A stretch of DNA of 64,000 nt, taken from the NCBI RefSeq assembly GCF_900637545.1, contig NZ_LR134376.1, positions 2,499,001 to 2,563,000 on the forward strand, read 5' to 3'. Position numbers and translations under genes: made by a program. The notes beneath the pieces are model-generated. The model had not been told where the DNA came from. It saw only the letters and a list, made by a program, of their open reading frames with translations, and ran no database searches. This DNA comes from Aeromonas encheleia. Lineage in GTDB: Bacteria; Pseudomonadota; Gammaproteobacteria; Enterobacterales; Aeromonadaceae. This document shows positions 17,694-29,087 of this stretch, piece by piece. Every line of letters starts with the position of its first letter. Within the stretch, counting starts at the first letter, position 1.

Positions 17694-17927
17694 ATTTTAT
17701 TGTTCTATTTTGCCCCTGAATTAACAATTTGGGGCATGTTGGCAGGCAGAGAGGGGAAAAATGGGCGAGAACAGCCTCAGTCGACAACATGTTGCGTCGA
17801 TGAGAAAGGGCTATGAATTCAAATGGCTATCTTTTCTGAGGGCGGGCGTTTATTGGGTTTGTTATCAACATCTAGGCGGCTTCGTGCCTGTGCCCCGAGG
17901 GGATGGAGCTAATGGGGGTGCCAGGAC

Positions 17928-18836
17928 TCAGTCCTGGCAGGGGGCGATGGGCAGCCAGTACTCCATGCGGGCATCGGCCTGCTGGCCATCGAAATGAGGG
18001 GCGTAGCGCTCCAGCTCGAAGCCATCCAGCCCCCGGTAACAGGAGGCGGGCAGCCAGTGCAGGATGAACCAGTTGAGGGTCTCCGCCAGCCGCGCTATGG
18101 GACCCACGTGGCTGAGCACCGCATACTCCTGAGGCGGCACCGTCAGACGGGCCAGCCCCGCCGGCAGCGCCGTCCCCTCCTCGACCGCCACCCCCGCCCA
18201 GTAGGGCAGTGACGCCCCCGCCTCCGACACATCCACCACCCCGAGCCAGTCGCTGGCGGCGGGCAGACCGCCGGCCTCCCGCACGGCACGCCAGATGGCG
18301 GGCACCGTCTGCTGAAAATCGGGCTCGTCGGCGAACAGGCCGCGGATCTGCCCCTTGACCCCCTGCAGAGTGAAGCCAGGCCGGCTCTCGACCCGCACCT
18401 GTACCAGTCTGGGCATGCTCGCGAGCGGCATGGGTGCCCGCACCAGGGGAGTGCGCAGCCCCAGCCGCACGCCGCGCTTGCGGTAGGCCAGCGGCGAGCA
18501 GCCAAACTGCTGCTTGAAGGCTCGGCTGAAGCTCACCTCGGAGCCGAAGCCGTAGATCAGCGCCAGATCCAGCACCCGCTGCCGGCTCGAGAGCAGGGCC
18601 TCCGCCGCCAGGCTCAGCTTGAGCTCGCGCACATAGTGGGCCACCGTCAGCCCAGTCTCGTGCAGGAACACCCGCTGCAACTGCCAGCGGGACCAGCAGC
18701 TCTGCTCGGCCAGCTGCTCCAGCGACAGCGGCTCATCCAGATGGGTGTGGATGTAGTCGAGCACCCGCTCGATGCGGGTGAAGTGGGAGCGGGCCTGGGG
18801 CACAGGGCCCGGCAAAACGGGGGGAGCGGATGTCAT
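17928..18836 (-). CDS. AraC-family regulator with GyrI-like effector domain
   Basis: 302 residues. The N-terminal double HTH of the AraC/XylS family spans about residues 20-120 (LDYIHTHLDEPLSLEQLAEQ and the second HTH ending in FGCSPLAYRKRG). The C-terminal half (about 150-302) resembles the GyrI/Rob small-molecule-binding domain, an organisation like E. coli Rob. I start at the ATG ending at 18836; an upstream in-frame TTG would add 14 residues. It follows the iron genes in the same orientation after a 283-base gap, so a role in iron control is possible but unproven. Confidence 0.82.
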   Translation of the reverse strand: MTSAPPVLPGPVPQARSHFTRIERVLDYIHTHLDEPLSLEQLAEQSCWSRWQLQRVFLHETGLTVAHYVRELKLSLAAEALLSSRQRVLDLALIYGFGSEVSFSRAFKQQFGCSPLAYRKRGVRLGLRTPLVRAPMPLASMPRLVQVRVESRPGFTLQGVKGQIRGLFADEPDFQQTVPAIWRAVREAGGLPAASDWLGVVDVSEAGASLPYWAGVAVEEGTALPAGLARLTVPPQEYAVLSHVGPIARLAETLNWFILHWLPASCYRGLDGFELERYAPHFDGQQADARMEYWLPIAPCQD

Positions 18837-19035
18837 GATGGGCTCGGATCTCTGCCGGCACGGGCAGTGGCTGTCCAAGTGGGCCCATTAAACATGGCCG
18901 TGGTGCCGGCGGCAAGCCTTCTGCCGACACTGCCAGCCATGAAGGGGCTCTGCCGCCCCCCACGGGCTTGACCGCTCAGGGCGATAGCCATGTGCTTCAA
19001 CCGCTGTGCCCCCTGCACTTGGCCATCCCGCAGAC

Positions 19036-19944
19036 TCATAGCGGGCGGGATGAGGCGGCGCCCTGCCCCTCGGCGAAGTGGCTGCGCAGGGCATCGATCA
19101 CCCGCCGCACCTTCTCCAGGATCTCCCGCTGGGGGGTGATGGCGTGGATCTCCATCGGCGCCACCCGGTAGCCGGGCAGCAGCTCCAGCAGGCGACCAAG
19201 GGCCAGATCCTCGGCGATCTCCCCCTCGGGTTGCAGCGACACCCCCTGCCCCGCCAGGGTGAACTGGCGCAGCGGCAAGACGTTGATGCACAGCACCCGT
19301 GGCTTGGGCTTGACCCTGTGCCCCTGCCCCTTCTCATCGAACAGGGTCAGCCCCCCGCTCTGCATCTCCGCCGCCAGCCAATCGTGGGCCAGCAGATCGG
19401 CCGGGCTGCGCGGGCTGCCCTTGCGCGCCAGATAGGCGGGCGAGGCGCACAGCAACATGCGGGTCTGCCCCAATCTGCGCGCCACCAGGCTGGAGTCGGA
19501 CAGGCTGCCGACCCGCAGCGCCACGTCGATGCGATCCTTGATGAGATCCCGCTTCTCGTCGTCGGCGATGATCTGGATGCAGAGGCCGGGATGGGCCTGC
19601 AGCAGCGGCGACAGGGCCCGGGCCAGCGGCTGGCCCGCCATGCCCACCGGCGCGGTGATCCGCACCTCGCCGAGCAGGCTGTCGCGCACCTCCGAGAGCC
19701 GCAACTCGGTCTGGTTCAGGGTCTGTTGCAGCGACTGGCATCCCTGCCACACCACCTCCCCCGCCTCGGTCAGGTTGAGCCGGCGGGTGGAGCGGTGCAG
19801 CAGGCTGAGGCCGAGCAGGCTCTCCAGCTGGCTGATGTGCTGGCTGACGGCGGAGGGGGTCATGCCGAGGGCCTTGGCGGCCCCCGTCATGCTGCCCGCC
19901 TCCACCACGGCGGCGAAGATGGCGTAGCGTCTGAGCTGTTCCAT
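19036..19944 (-). CDS. LysR-family transcriptional regulator
   Basis: 302 residues. The N-terminal winged HTH at about residues 16-36 (GSMTGAAKALGMTPSAVSQH) is followed by a LysR substrate domain with DVALRVGSLSDSSLVARRLG, typical of the CrgA/AaeR-like subgroup. It is divergent from an NAD(P)-binding protein gene 101 bases away. LysR regulators usually control the divergent gene; here that would be the NmrA-like gene (inference). Two identical 11-bp direct repeats lie at the shared promoter region. Confidence 0.85.
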   Translation of the reverse strand: MEQLRRYAIFAAVVEAGSMTGAAKALGMTPSAVSQHISQLESLLGLSLLHRSTRRLNLTEAGEVVWQGCQSLQQTLNQTELRLSEVRDSLLGEVRITAPVGMAGQPLARALSPLLQAHPGLCIQIIADDEKRDLIKDRIDVALRVGSLSDSSLVARRLGQTRMLLCASPAYLARKGSPRSPADLLAHDWLAAEMQSGGLTLFDEKGQGHRVKPKPRVLCINVLPLRQFTLAGQGVSLQPEGEIAEDLALGRLLELLPGYRVAPMEIHAITPQREILEKVRRVIDALRSHFAEGQGAASSRPL

Positions 19945-19994
19945 TATTAAATCCAGCTTACAAGTGAATGTATTTTATGATGGATTATTAAATC
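19943..19994. promoter_or_regulatory. Direct repeats in the LysR/NmrA divergent promoter
   Basis: ATTATTAAATC occurs at 19943-19953 and again at 19984-19994, 41 bases apart, about four helical turns. The first copy overlaps the LysR start codon region. This spacing suits side-by-side binding by a LysR tetramer. Confidence 0.45.
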
Positions 19995-20045
19995 ATATCC
20001 GGGGGCGTAGGATGAGCTCATTCCAACAGTGAAGGAGAATCCCCC

Positions 20046-20684
20046 ATGAAAATTGCCCTGATCGGTGCCAGCGGTTTTGTCGGTACAGCCATCCTCAACA
20101 ACGCCATCAACCGTGGCCACAGCGTCACCGCCATCGTCCGTGATCTCAGCAAGATCAAGCCCCACCCGCTGGTCACCGCCGTCGCCGTGGATGCCCAGGA
20201 CCCGCAGGCACTGGCCGAGGTGCTCAAGGGGCACGACAGGGTGATCAGCGCCTACAACCCGGGCTGGGCCGCGCCCGACATCCATGATCAGTACCTCAAG
20301 GGAGCCAAGGCCATCATAGCGGCGGCCGTGACCGCCCACAGCTGGCTGCTGGTGGTCGGCGGCGCCGGCAGCCTGGAGATAGCCCCCGGGGTGCAGCTGG
20401 TAGATACCCCGGACTTCCCGGCCGAGTGGAAGCAGGGCGCCCTGGCGGCCCGCGACGGTCTCACCGCCCTGCGCCGTGAAACCGCCCTCGACTGGCGCTT
20501 CGTCTCTCCGCCGGTGTTCCTCGAGCCCGGCGAGAAGCGCGGTGGCTATCGACTCGGGGACGATCGGGTGCTGTTTAGCGGCGACCAGCCTGCCGGGATC
20601 ACGGTGGGGGATCTGGCCGATGGGATCCTCGACGAAGTGGAGAAGCCGGCCCACCTGCGCCAGCGCTTTACCCTGGGCTACTGA
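20046..20684 (+). CDS. NAD(P)-binding (NmrA/atypical SDR) protein
   Basis: 212-residue Rossmann-fold protein with the N-terminal motif GASGFVG at residues 7-13, typical of the NmrA-like/atypical short-chain dehydrogenase group (YwnB/YhfK-like). There is no canonical YxxxK, so it may be a sensor or a reductase with unknown substrate. The GAAGGAGAA ribosome site is strong. A hairpin terminator follows 9 bases after the stop. It is divergent from, and probably regulated by, the LysR gene. Confidence 0.85.
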   Translation: MKIALIGASGFVGTAILNNAINRGHSVTAIVRDLSKIKPHPLVTAVAVDAQDPQALAEVLKGHDRVISAYNPGWAAPDIHDQYLKGAKAIIAAAVTAHSWLLVVGGAGSLEIAPGVQLVDTPDFPAEWKQGALAARDGLTALRRETALDWRFVSPPVFLEPGEKRGGYRLGDDRVLFSGDQPAGITVGDLADGILDEVEKPAHLRQRFTLGY

Positions 20685-20693
20685 TCCGGCCCA

Positions 20694-20723
20694 TGATCAG
20701 GGAGACCTACACCTCCCTGATCA
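20694..20723 (+). terminator. Terminator after the NAD(P)-binding protein gene
   Basis: Perfect 11-bp stem TGATCAGGGAG / CTCCCTGATCA with an 8-base loop, followed by CCTTTATC. Confidence 0.75.
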
Positions 20724-21030
20724 CCTTTATCTCACTTGCCGCAGAGCGGCCTCACCACGCCCCCCACCCGACCTTGCCCGCACCCCGTCTTCCCTCCCCG
20801 GCACTGGGCATTCGCCAGCTTCGCACGGCAAACCAGAGTGAAATCCGCACAGGATTCGAATTCTATTTCGATTTTTGTATATAACTAAGAATATTTTGTT
20901 GTTTCCGTCTTATAACCCAGAACCGTAGCATCACCTCAAGCCAATTGGCGCCATGCGGTGCCAGCCAGCCGGATACCGACATTTCGTCAGCGGGACCAAT
21001 ACCCCGCCACTGGGACAGGAAGAGGTGCAC
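20724..21030 (+). other. Intergenic promoter region upstream of the 2OG-oxygenase gene
   Basis: About 307 bases. The first half is GC-rich without features. Bases 20850-20920 are AT-rich, including TATATAACTAAG and TTATAACCC, and probably hold the promoter of the oxygenase/PLP-enzyme pair. An open frame at 20693-20884 shows no ribosome site or known family. Confidence 0.45.
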
Positions 21031-22074
21031 ATGGAACATTCATCACTGCCAATCATCGACTATGCCGCCCTGGGTGGCGCCCCCGAGGCTCGTCGCCAGA
21101 TGCTGGCCAAGCTGGGCCAGGCGGCACGAGAGGTGGGCTTCTTCTATCTGACCGGCCATGGTCTGAGCGAGGCGCAGCAGAAAGAGACCCTGGCGCTGGC
21201 GGCCCGCTTCTTCGCCCTGCCCGAGCAGCAGAAGCGCGCGGTGCAGATGGTGCACAGCCCCCATTTTCGCGGCTACAACCAGGTAGGTGCCGAGTTGACC
21301 CGGGCCCGGCCGGATCGGCGCGAGCAGTTCGATATCATGGGGGAGGCAGCGGCGCTCAATCCAGACGACATTAGCCAACCCTGGCAGCGGCTGATCGGCC
21401 CCAACCAGTGGCCCGCCGCCCTGCCCGGGATGAAGGACCAGTTGCTGGCCTGGCAGGCACGCTTGACCGACATCACCCTCAACCTGCTCTCGGCCTTCGC
21501 CGAGGTGCTGGAACAGCCGCAGGGGGTGTTCGATGCCAGCATAGCCGGCGGCCCCTATCAGCACATGAAGCTCATCCACTATCCGGGGCGCGAGGCTGGC
21601 GGCAGCGCCCAGGGGGTCGGTGCCCACAAGGATCCGGGCTACCTGACCCTGGTGATGCAGGACGATCACTCCGGGCTCGAAGTGGAGAGCGCCGCGGGCT
21701 GGATCCCGGCGCCGCCCCTGCCGGGGGCCCTGGTGGTCAACATCGGCGAGCTGCTGGAGCTTGCCTCGAACGGCTACCTCAAGGCGACCCTGCATCGAGT
21801 ACAGAGCCCGCCGCCCGGGGTATCGCGCCTCTCCTGCGCCTTCTTCATGGCGGCCAGACTCGATGCCACAGTGCCGCGGCTGAGCCTGTCGCCGGCGCTG
21901 GCGCTGGCGGCCCAGGCCGAGGGACCCGAGAGCGATCCCGCCAACCCGCTCTTCTATCAGGTTGGGGAGAACGTGCTCAAGGGGCGGCTGCGCTCCCACC
22001 CGGATGTGGCGGCCCGCCACTATGCTTCGGAGCAGACACAGAATACAGTGCGGCGGGAGCCCGAGCCGGCCTGA
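21031..22074 (+). CDS. 2-oxoglutarate/Fe(II)-dependent oxygenase (isopenicillin N synthase-like)
   Basis: 347 residues. The N-terminal DIOX_N-type domain includes LGQAAREVGFFYLTGHG, and the C-terminal jelly roll carries the iron ligands His199-x-Asp201 (GAHKDPGYL) and His255 (LHRVQS), with the 2-oxoglutarate-binding Arg266-x-Ser268 (RLS). All catalytic residues are therefore present. The substrate is unknown. AGGAAGAGG precedes the ATG. A gene for a gamma-lyase-type PLP enzyme follows 111 bases downstream in the same direction, suggesting a shared role, possibly in sulfur amino acid metabolism (inference). Confidence 0.88.
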   Translation: MEHSSLPIIDYAALGGAPEARRQMLAKLGQAAREVGFFYLTGHGLSEAQQKETLALAARFFALPEQQKRAVQMVHSPHFRGYNQVGAELTRARPDRREQFDIMGEAAALNPDDISQPWQRLIGPNQWPAALPGMKDQLLAWQARLTDITLNLLSAFAEVLEQPQGVFDASIAGGPYQHMKLIHYPGREAGGSAQGVGAHKDPGYLTLVMQDDHSGLEVESAAGWIPAPPLPGALVVNIGELLELASNGYLKATLHRVQSPPPGVSRLSCAFFMAARLDATVPRLSLSPALALAAQAEGPESDPANPLFYQVGENVLKGRLRSHPDVAARHYASEQTQNTVRREPEPA

Positions 22075-22185
22075 CCCAGGGGAGCCTGCCTCCCTGCCAT
22101 TCCATTCGACGGGGGATGTCACTGCGTCCCCCGGCAAACCTAAAACAAGCAGATCAGCCAGAGCCTGGCAACACGGAGTAAAGCG

Positions 22186-23349
22186 ATGAAATTCAAGACC
22201 ATGAGCGTGCACAGCGGCCAGCGGATCGATCCCCAGACCGGCGCCCTCACCACCCCGCTCTACCAGAGCAGCACCTTCAGCTACGTCAACGCCCAGGCGG
22301 GCAAGGAGCGGTTCGCTGGCCAGGCCCCCGGCTTCATCTACAGCCGCTTCGGCAACCCCACCACCGCCGAGCTGGAGCAAAAACTCGCGGCGCTGGAGGG
22401 GGCCGACGAGGCGCTGGTGCTGGCGAGCGGCATGGCAGCGGTGAGCGCCATCCTCTATGCCCTGGCAGACAGCGGCGATGAGGTGGCCTACATAGGCCCG
22501 CTCTACGGCGGCACCGATGCCTTCCTCAAGCAGACCTTCAGCCGCGCCGGCATCAGGGTCTCCGCCTACGACAGCGATCAGGATCTCTTGGCCAACATCA
22601 GCCCCGCCACCAAGGTGGTGCTGTTCGAAACGCTGACCAACCCCACCCTCAAGGTGGTGGATCCGCGGGTGGTGGTCGAGGCGGCCCGCAAGGTGAGCGC
22701 CATCAGCGTCTGTGACAACACCTTCCTCACCCCCTATCTGCTGCGCCCCCTGGAGCTTGGCATCGATGTCGTGATGCACAGTGGCACCAAGTACCTGGGC
22801 GGCCATGGCGACATCATCGCCGGGGTGGTGGCCGGCCGCCACGAACTGATGAAAACCATTCGTACAGTGGCACTCAAGCACATCGGCTCCCCCATAGGGC
22901 CGCAGGAGGCCTACCTGCTGCAACGGGGGGTCAAGACACTGCCGCTGCGCATGGATGCCCATCTGCACAACGCCCAGAGAGTCGCCGACTTCCTCGCCGC
23001 CCACCCGGCGGTGAAGAAGGTGATCTACCCGGGACTCGCCAGCCACCCGGGTCACGACGCCCTCGGCGCCTTCGCCAGCGGCTTCGGCGGCATGGTGAGC
23101 ATAGAGCTGGAGGGGGGATTCAAGCGCTGCGCCACCCTGCTCGACAACCTGCAGTTGTTCGTGCAGGCGGTGAGCCTCGGCGATCTCGAGAGCCTGGCCT
23201 GCCACCCGGCCAGCACCACCCACGCCGCCATGGACGAGGCGAGCCGGCTGGCGGCCGGGGTGAATGATGATCTCATCCGCTTCAGCATAGGGGTGGAGGA
23301 TGCCGACGATCTGATCGCCGATCTGGCGGCGGCCCTGGCCATCAGTTGA
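22186..23349 (+). CDS. Trans-sulfuration PLP enzyme (cystathionine/methionine gamma-lyase type)
   Basis: 387 residues of the Cys/Met-metabolism PLP-dependent family. The Schiff-base lysine is Lys202 in SGTKYLGGHGD, and the PLP-ring Asp177 is in VCDNTF. True methionine gamma-lyases have a cysteine shortly after the active-site tyrosine; here the segment reads LYGGTDAF (residues 106-113) without that cysteine. Cystathionine gamma-lyase or another C-S lyase activity is thus as likely as methionine gamma-lyase. A GGAG ribosome site precedes the ATG and a terminator follows. It is probably co-transcribed with the oxygenase. Confidence 0.85.
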   Translation: MKFKTMSVHSGQRIDPQTGALTTPLYQSSTFSYVNAQAGKERFAGQAPGFIYSRFGNPTTAELEQKLAALEGADEALVLASGMAAVSAILYALADSGDEVAYIGPLYGGTDAFLKQTFSRAGIRVSAYDSDQDLLANISPATKVVLFETLTNPTLKVVDPRVVVEAARKVSAISVCDNTFLTPYLLRPLELGIDVVMHSGTKYLGGHGDIIAGVVAGRHELMKTIRTVALKHIGSPIGPQEAYLLQRGVKTLPLRMDAHLHNAQRVADFLAAHPAVKKVIYPGLASHPGHDALGAFASGFGGMVSIELEGGFKRCATLLDNLQLFVQAVSLGDLESLACHPASTTHAAMDEASRLAAGVNDDLIRFSIGVEDADDLIADLAAALAIS

Positions 23350-23390
23350 GAGCCCCCCTGCGAAGGGGATATGGATGATCGGAAACAATA

Positions 23391-23415
23391 AAGGGAAGGC
23401 CAGGCCTTCCCTTTT
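23391..23415 (+). terminator. Terminator after the PLP enzyme gene
   Basis: Stem AAGGGAAGGC / GCCTTCCCTT with a three-base loop and a T-rich tail (TTTTATC). It lies between convergent genes, the PLP enzyme and folD. Confidence 0.85.
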
Positions 23416-23460
23416 ATCTTGCATCGCCCCTCGCGTGCGCGGCGAGGGCGCTCGTGCCGA

Positions 23461-24318
23461 TCAGGCGTCGTGATAGTCCTGACAGGCGCTCAGGGTGTTC
23501 TCCATCAGGCTGGCCACCGTCATGGGGCCCACCCCACCGGGTACCGGTGTGATGAAGGCGGCGTGGCTGCGCGCCGTTTCAAACTCCACATCCCCGACCA
23601 GGGAGCCGTCGGCCAGGCGGTTGATGCCCACGTCGATCACCAAGGCGCCCGGCTTGATCCATTCACCGGGAATGAAGTTCGGCTTGCCCACCGCCACCAC
23701 CAGCAGATCGGCGCGGCGAACCTGGGTCTCCAGATCCTGGGTGAAGCGATGGCAGGTGGTGGTGGTGCAGCCCGCCAGCAGCAGCTCCAGGGTCATAGGA
23801 CGTCCCACGATATTGGAAGCACCGACCACCACCGCATGCAGGCCGTGGGTCTTGACCCCGGTCGCCTCGATCAGGGTCATGATGCCCTTGGGGGTGCAGG
23901 GGCGCAGCGCCGGGATGCGTTGTGCCAAGCGGCCCACGTTATAGGGGTGGAAGCCATCCACATCCTTGTCGGGACGAATGCGCTCCAGCACCTGGGTCGT
24001 GTCGCAATGGGCCGGCAGGGGCAATTGCACCAGGATCCCATCCACTTCTGCGTCCTCATTGAGCCGATCGATCAAGGCCAGCAACTCTGCCTGACTCGCG
24101 GTGGCACTCAAGTCATAGGAGCGGGAGACAAAGCCCACCTCTTCACAGGCGCGGCGCTTGCTGCCGACATAGACCTGAGAGGCCGGATCCATCCCGACCA
24201 AGATCACCGCCAACCCCGGCGCCCGCTTGCCCAAGGCCAACCGCTGTTGGACCTTCGCAGCGACCTGACTGCGAATCGTTTGCGCAACCTGTTTTCCATC
24301 AATGATTTTGGCAGACAT
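23461..24318 (-). CDS. folD: Bifunctional methylenetetrahydrofolate dehydrogenase/cyclohydrolase
   Basis: Cytoplasmic enzyme that interconverts 5,10-methylene-, methenyl- and 10-formyl-tetrahydrofolate. It has 285 residues (E. coli 288). The catalytic Tyr and Lys are in [14 protein letters not shown]. The folate signature GILVQLPLP, the NADP motif [11 protein letters not shown] and the C-terminal [15 protein letters not shown] motif are all intact. It is divergent from the tRNA Pro-Arg-His operon. Confidence 0.97.
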   Translation of the reverse strand: MSAKIIDGKQVAQTIRSQVAAKVQQRLALGKRAPGLAVILVGMDPASQVYVGSKRRACEEVGFVSRSYDLSATASQAELLALIDRLNEDAEVDGILVQLPLPAHCDTTQVLERIRPDKDVDGFHPYNVGRLAQRIPALRPCTPKGIMTLIEATGVKTHGLHAVVVGASNIVGRPMTLELLLAGCTTTTCHRFTQDLETQVRRADLLVVAVGKPNFIPGEWIKPGALVIDVGINRLADGSLVGDVEFETARSHAAFITPVPGGVGPMTVASLMENTLSACQDYHDA

Positions 24319-24439
24319 CGTTCTTCACTCACCATGTGTTCAACTGCCGCGCATTGTCGCATTTTTTTGGCACGGATGTTAGCGGCTCGCGCTGGGCGGG
24401 CAATAAGTAGGCATTTGAATTTACTGACGGAAAAAGTCG

Positions 24440-24469
24440 TTGACGCTGCGTTTGTCGCTTGGGTATGAT
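24440..24469 (+). promoter_or_regulatory. Sigma70 promoter of the tRNA operon
   Basis: The -35 TTGACG (24440-24445) and -10 TATGAT (24464-24469) are separated by 18 bases and followed by a GC-rich discriminator (GCCCGCCC), as expected for a stringently controlled stable-RNA promoter. Confidence 0.75.
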
Positions 24470-24522
24470 GCCCGCCCGTTGCCCAGCCGCCTCGCTCTGA
24501 GTATGCTGGACGGATAATTTCT

Positions 24523-24599
<77 letters not shown>

Positions 24600-24636
24600 A
24601 GTTCATCGAGGTGTCAGATAGACTTCTCGATACAGA

Positions 24637-24713
<77 letters not shown>

Positions 24714-24761
24714 TTAATGTTTACCCTCGTCTGGGGGTGTTCATTAACGGACAATTTCAGT

Positions 24762-24838
24762 GGTGGCTGTAGCTCAGTTGGTAGAGTCCCGGATTGTGAT
24801 TCCGGTTGTCGTGGGTTCGAGCCCCATCAGCCACCCCA
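24762..24838 (+). tRNA. tRNA-His (anticodon GUG)
   Basis: 77 nt including the extra 5' G (position -1 at 24762, opposite C73) and encoded CCA. Acceptor arms GTGGCTG/CAGCCAC pair, and anticodon GTG is at 24796-24798. It is the last tRNA of the operon; a terminator follows. Confidence 0.97.
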
Positions 24839-24914
24839 TTATTTTCTGTTTGTGCCTTAGCGCCAACAGAGATCAGTCTGACTGACCGCGTGCACGCCTC
24901 GTCGCACGCTCAAG

Positions 24915-24938
24915 AACCGGCCATGTGCCGGTTTTTTT
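24915..24938 (+). terminator. Terminator of the tRNA operon
   Basis: Stem AACCGGC / GCCGGTT with a CATGT loop and a run of seven T residues beginning within the 3' arm, then GTTTTT. Confidence 0.92.
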
Positions 24939-24945
24939 GTTTTTG

Positions 24946-27750
<2,805 letters not shown>

Positions 27751-27768
27751 GTTTGAAAGAGTAGCGAC

Positions 27769-27828
27769 CAACGCTCCGGTTTCCGCGGATGGCATTCAGG
27801 CCATCGCGGGCATCGGAGCGTTGTTTTT
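27769..27828 (+). terminator. Terminator after katG
   Basis: Outer stem CAACGCTCCG / CGGAGCGTTG (27769-27778 with 27814-27823), an inner stem around CCGCG-GATGG / CCATCGCGG, and a TTTTT exit. Confidence 0.85.
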
Positions 27829-27840
27829 GATGGACTAGAC

Positions 27841-28240
27841 AGGCCCCAATGCAAAAAGCCCGACCATATGGTCGGGTTTTGCTATTTGGCGATAGGCCGG
27901 GATTGACTCGCACCATCCCTGGCACTCGCCCTGCGGGCAGCCTTCAGCTGTCCAAGCGGGCTATCCTGCCCGCTTGTCGAACAGGGTTCGAACCGAGCCG
28001 CCCGTCACCGGAAAAAGTAAGAGGGCCTGTCTTGCGACAGGCCCTCTTACTTTATTTGGCGGTGAGGGAGGGATGATTCGCCACTGCGTGGCTCACCCCT
28101 TCGGGGCGGCCTACGGCCGTTCATCGCAGCAAGCTGCTCTGCTCGAACCCGGGCGAGGGTTCTCACCCTCCCTCTATTGGCATCAGGGAATGTGGTGTTC
28201 CCGGATGCGAAAAACCGACCCTGAGGTCGGTTTTTCAATT
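27841..28240 (-). repeat. rtT-like tandem repeats carrying copies of the tRNA-Ser 3' end
   Basis: Reading down the minus strand from the tRNA-Ser CCA end (28241), a tRNA 3'-end copy recurs with its CCA at 28057-28059 (18 bases ATCCCTCCCTCACCGCCA identical to the tRNA terminus) and a more diverged copy with CCA at 27887-27889. Spacings are 184 and 170 bases. Each unit consists of the tRNA-end copy, AAT-rich bases, a strong terminator-like hairpin, and a GC-rich spacer with GGTTCGA-like pieces. This layout matches the rtT repeats after E. coli tyrT, which also duplicate about 19 bases of the tRNA 3' end. No credible protein gene is present. Confidence 0.75.
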
Positions 28241-28328
28241 TGGCGGTGAGGGAGGGATTCGAACCCTCGATACGTTGCCGTATACACACTTTCCAGGCGT
28301 GCTCCTTCAGCCACTCGGACACCTCACC
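28241..28328 (-). tRNA. tRNA-Ser (anticodon GGA), copy 1
   Basis: 88 nt class II tRNA with a long variable arm and encoded CCA (28241-28243). Acceptor arms GGTGAGG/CCTCACC pair. Anticodon GGA is at 28292-28294 on the minus strand. It is identical to the copy at 62849-62936 on the opposite strand. Confidence 0.97.
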
Positions 28329-28399
28329 AAATTTTTGTCTGTTGTTTAAGGTGTTCAGCCAACACCGGTTCGTTGCGCCATTGCACCGGAACGGGGCGT

Positions 28400-28428
28400 A
28401 ATTTAGGGGAAAGCCCCGCCTGCGTCAA
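28400..28428 (-). promoter_or_regulatory. Promoter of tRNA-Ser copy 1
   Basis: On the minus strand, -35 TTGACG (28423-28428), a 17-base spacer and -10 TAAATT (28400-28405) are followed by the GC-rich discriminator ACGCCCCG. The -10 and discriminator are shared with the second tRNA-Ser locus, while the -35 regions differ. Confidence 0.75.
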
Positions 28429-28473
28429 CGGCTTTTTGGCTGCCACGAACCGTTCGCACATTTAACGAACAGA

Positions 28474-28926
28474 TCAATGCACCGATTCAGGTGCGACCTG
28501 GATTTCTGGCAGGTTCAGGAAGCCCAGCCGCTCACATTCGGCCACCACTTCGTGGGTCGCCGCCGTGGTGCTCTCGACGAACAGCAGGAACTGCTCCACG
28601 CTCAGCCCCGCCTTGGTGAAGACGGTATGGCCCACGATGAGGCGCGGCAGGTTGTCGTCGATGATGTCGAGGAACACCTTGAGCGAGGGATATTGCATGT
28701 TGAGGCGACCCAGCTCGGCCATCACTGGCAGCAGCGACGAGGGGCGGACCTCCAGTTCGGATGAGAACAGCAGCCCTTCCTCTTCGACAAAGATCCGGCT
28801 CTCCTGGATACCCTCGACAGACTGCAGGGACACCATGTGGATGCCATGACACTGATCGCACACATAGTGCTCGATCCTGGCCTGTTGCAACCACCGCATT
28901 ATCATTTCAGAGCTGGGGATATTCAT
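28474..28926 (-). CDS. ybjN: YbjN-family protein
   Basis: 150-residue cytoplasmic protein matching the YbjN pattern: CDQCHGIHM near the N-terminus, FSSELEVRPSSLLPVMAELG, and VFLDIIDDNLPRLIVGHT. E. coli YbjN (158 residues) influences motility and stress phenotypes, and the mechanism is unknown. Start assignment (ATG ending at 28926) is by alignment to that family from memory; no clear ribosome site is visible, and an open frame extends to 29055. It is divergent from the QEGLA-family gene and convergent with nothing; the tRNA-Ser gene lies beyond it in the same orientation. Confidence 0.8.
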   Translation of the reverse strand: MNIPSSEMIMRWLQQARIEHYVCDQCHGIHMVSLQSVEGIQESRIFVEEEGLLFSSELEVRPSSLLPVMAELGRLNMQYPSLKVFLDIIDDNLPRLIVGHTVFTKAGLSVEQFLLFVESTTAATHEVVAECERLGFLNLPEIQVAPESVH

Positions 28927-29087
28927 CATTTTCACGAACACAATAAGGATCAAGGGGCGCAGTCTAAACCAATTTTCCGACAACCAAAAGTACACAGGCC
29001 GGATAAGCCGGCGTCTCGCTTCTTTTTGGCAAGCGCTATGCATATACTCAGCCATTCTCGCCTCACACTCGCCCCACAGGGGGCCCG

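Noticed and set aside
17761..17997. 78-residue frame on the plus strand
   Set aside because: No ribosome site or family. It overlaps the end of the AraC-type gene on the other strand.
21043..23424. 793-residue open frame on the minus strand
   Set aside because: It is antisense to both the oxygenase and PLP enzyme genes, with composition rich in Gly, His and Gln and no domain; a shadow frame.
27849..28322. Small open frames in the tRNA-Ser repeat tail
   Set aside because: They run through terminator hairpins and tRNA sequence. The repeat structure explains the region better.
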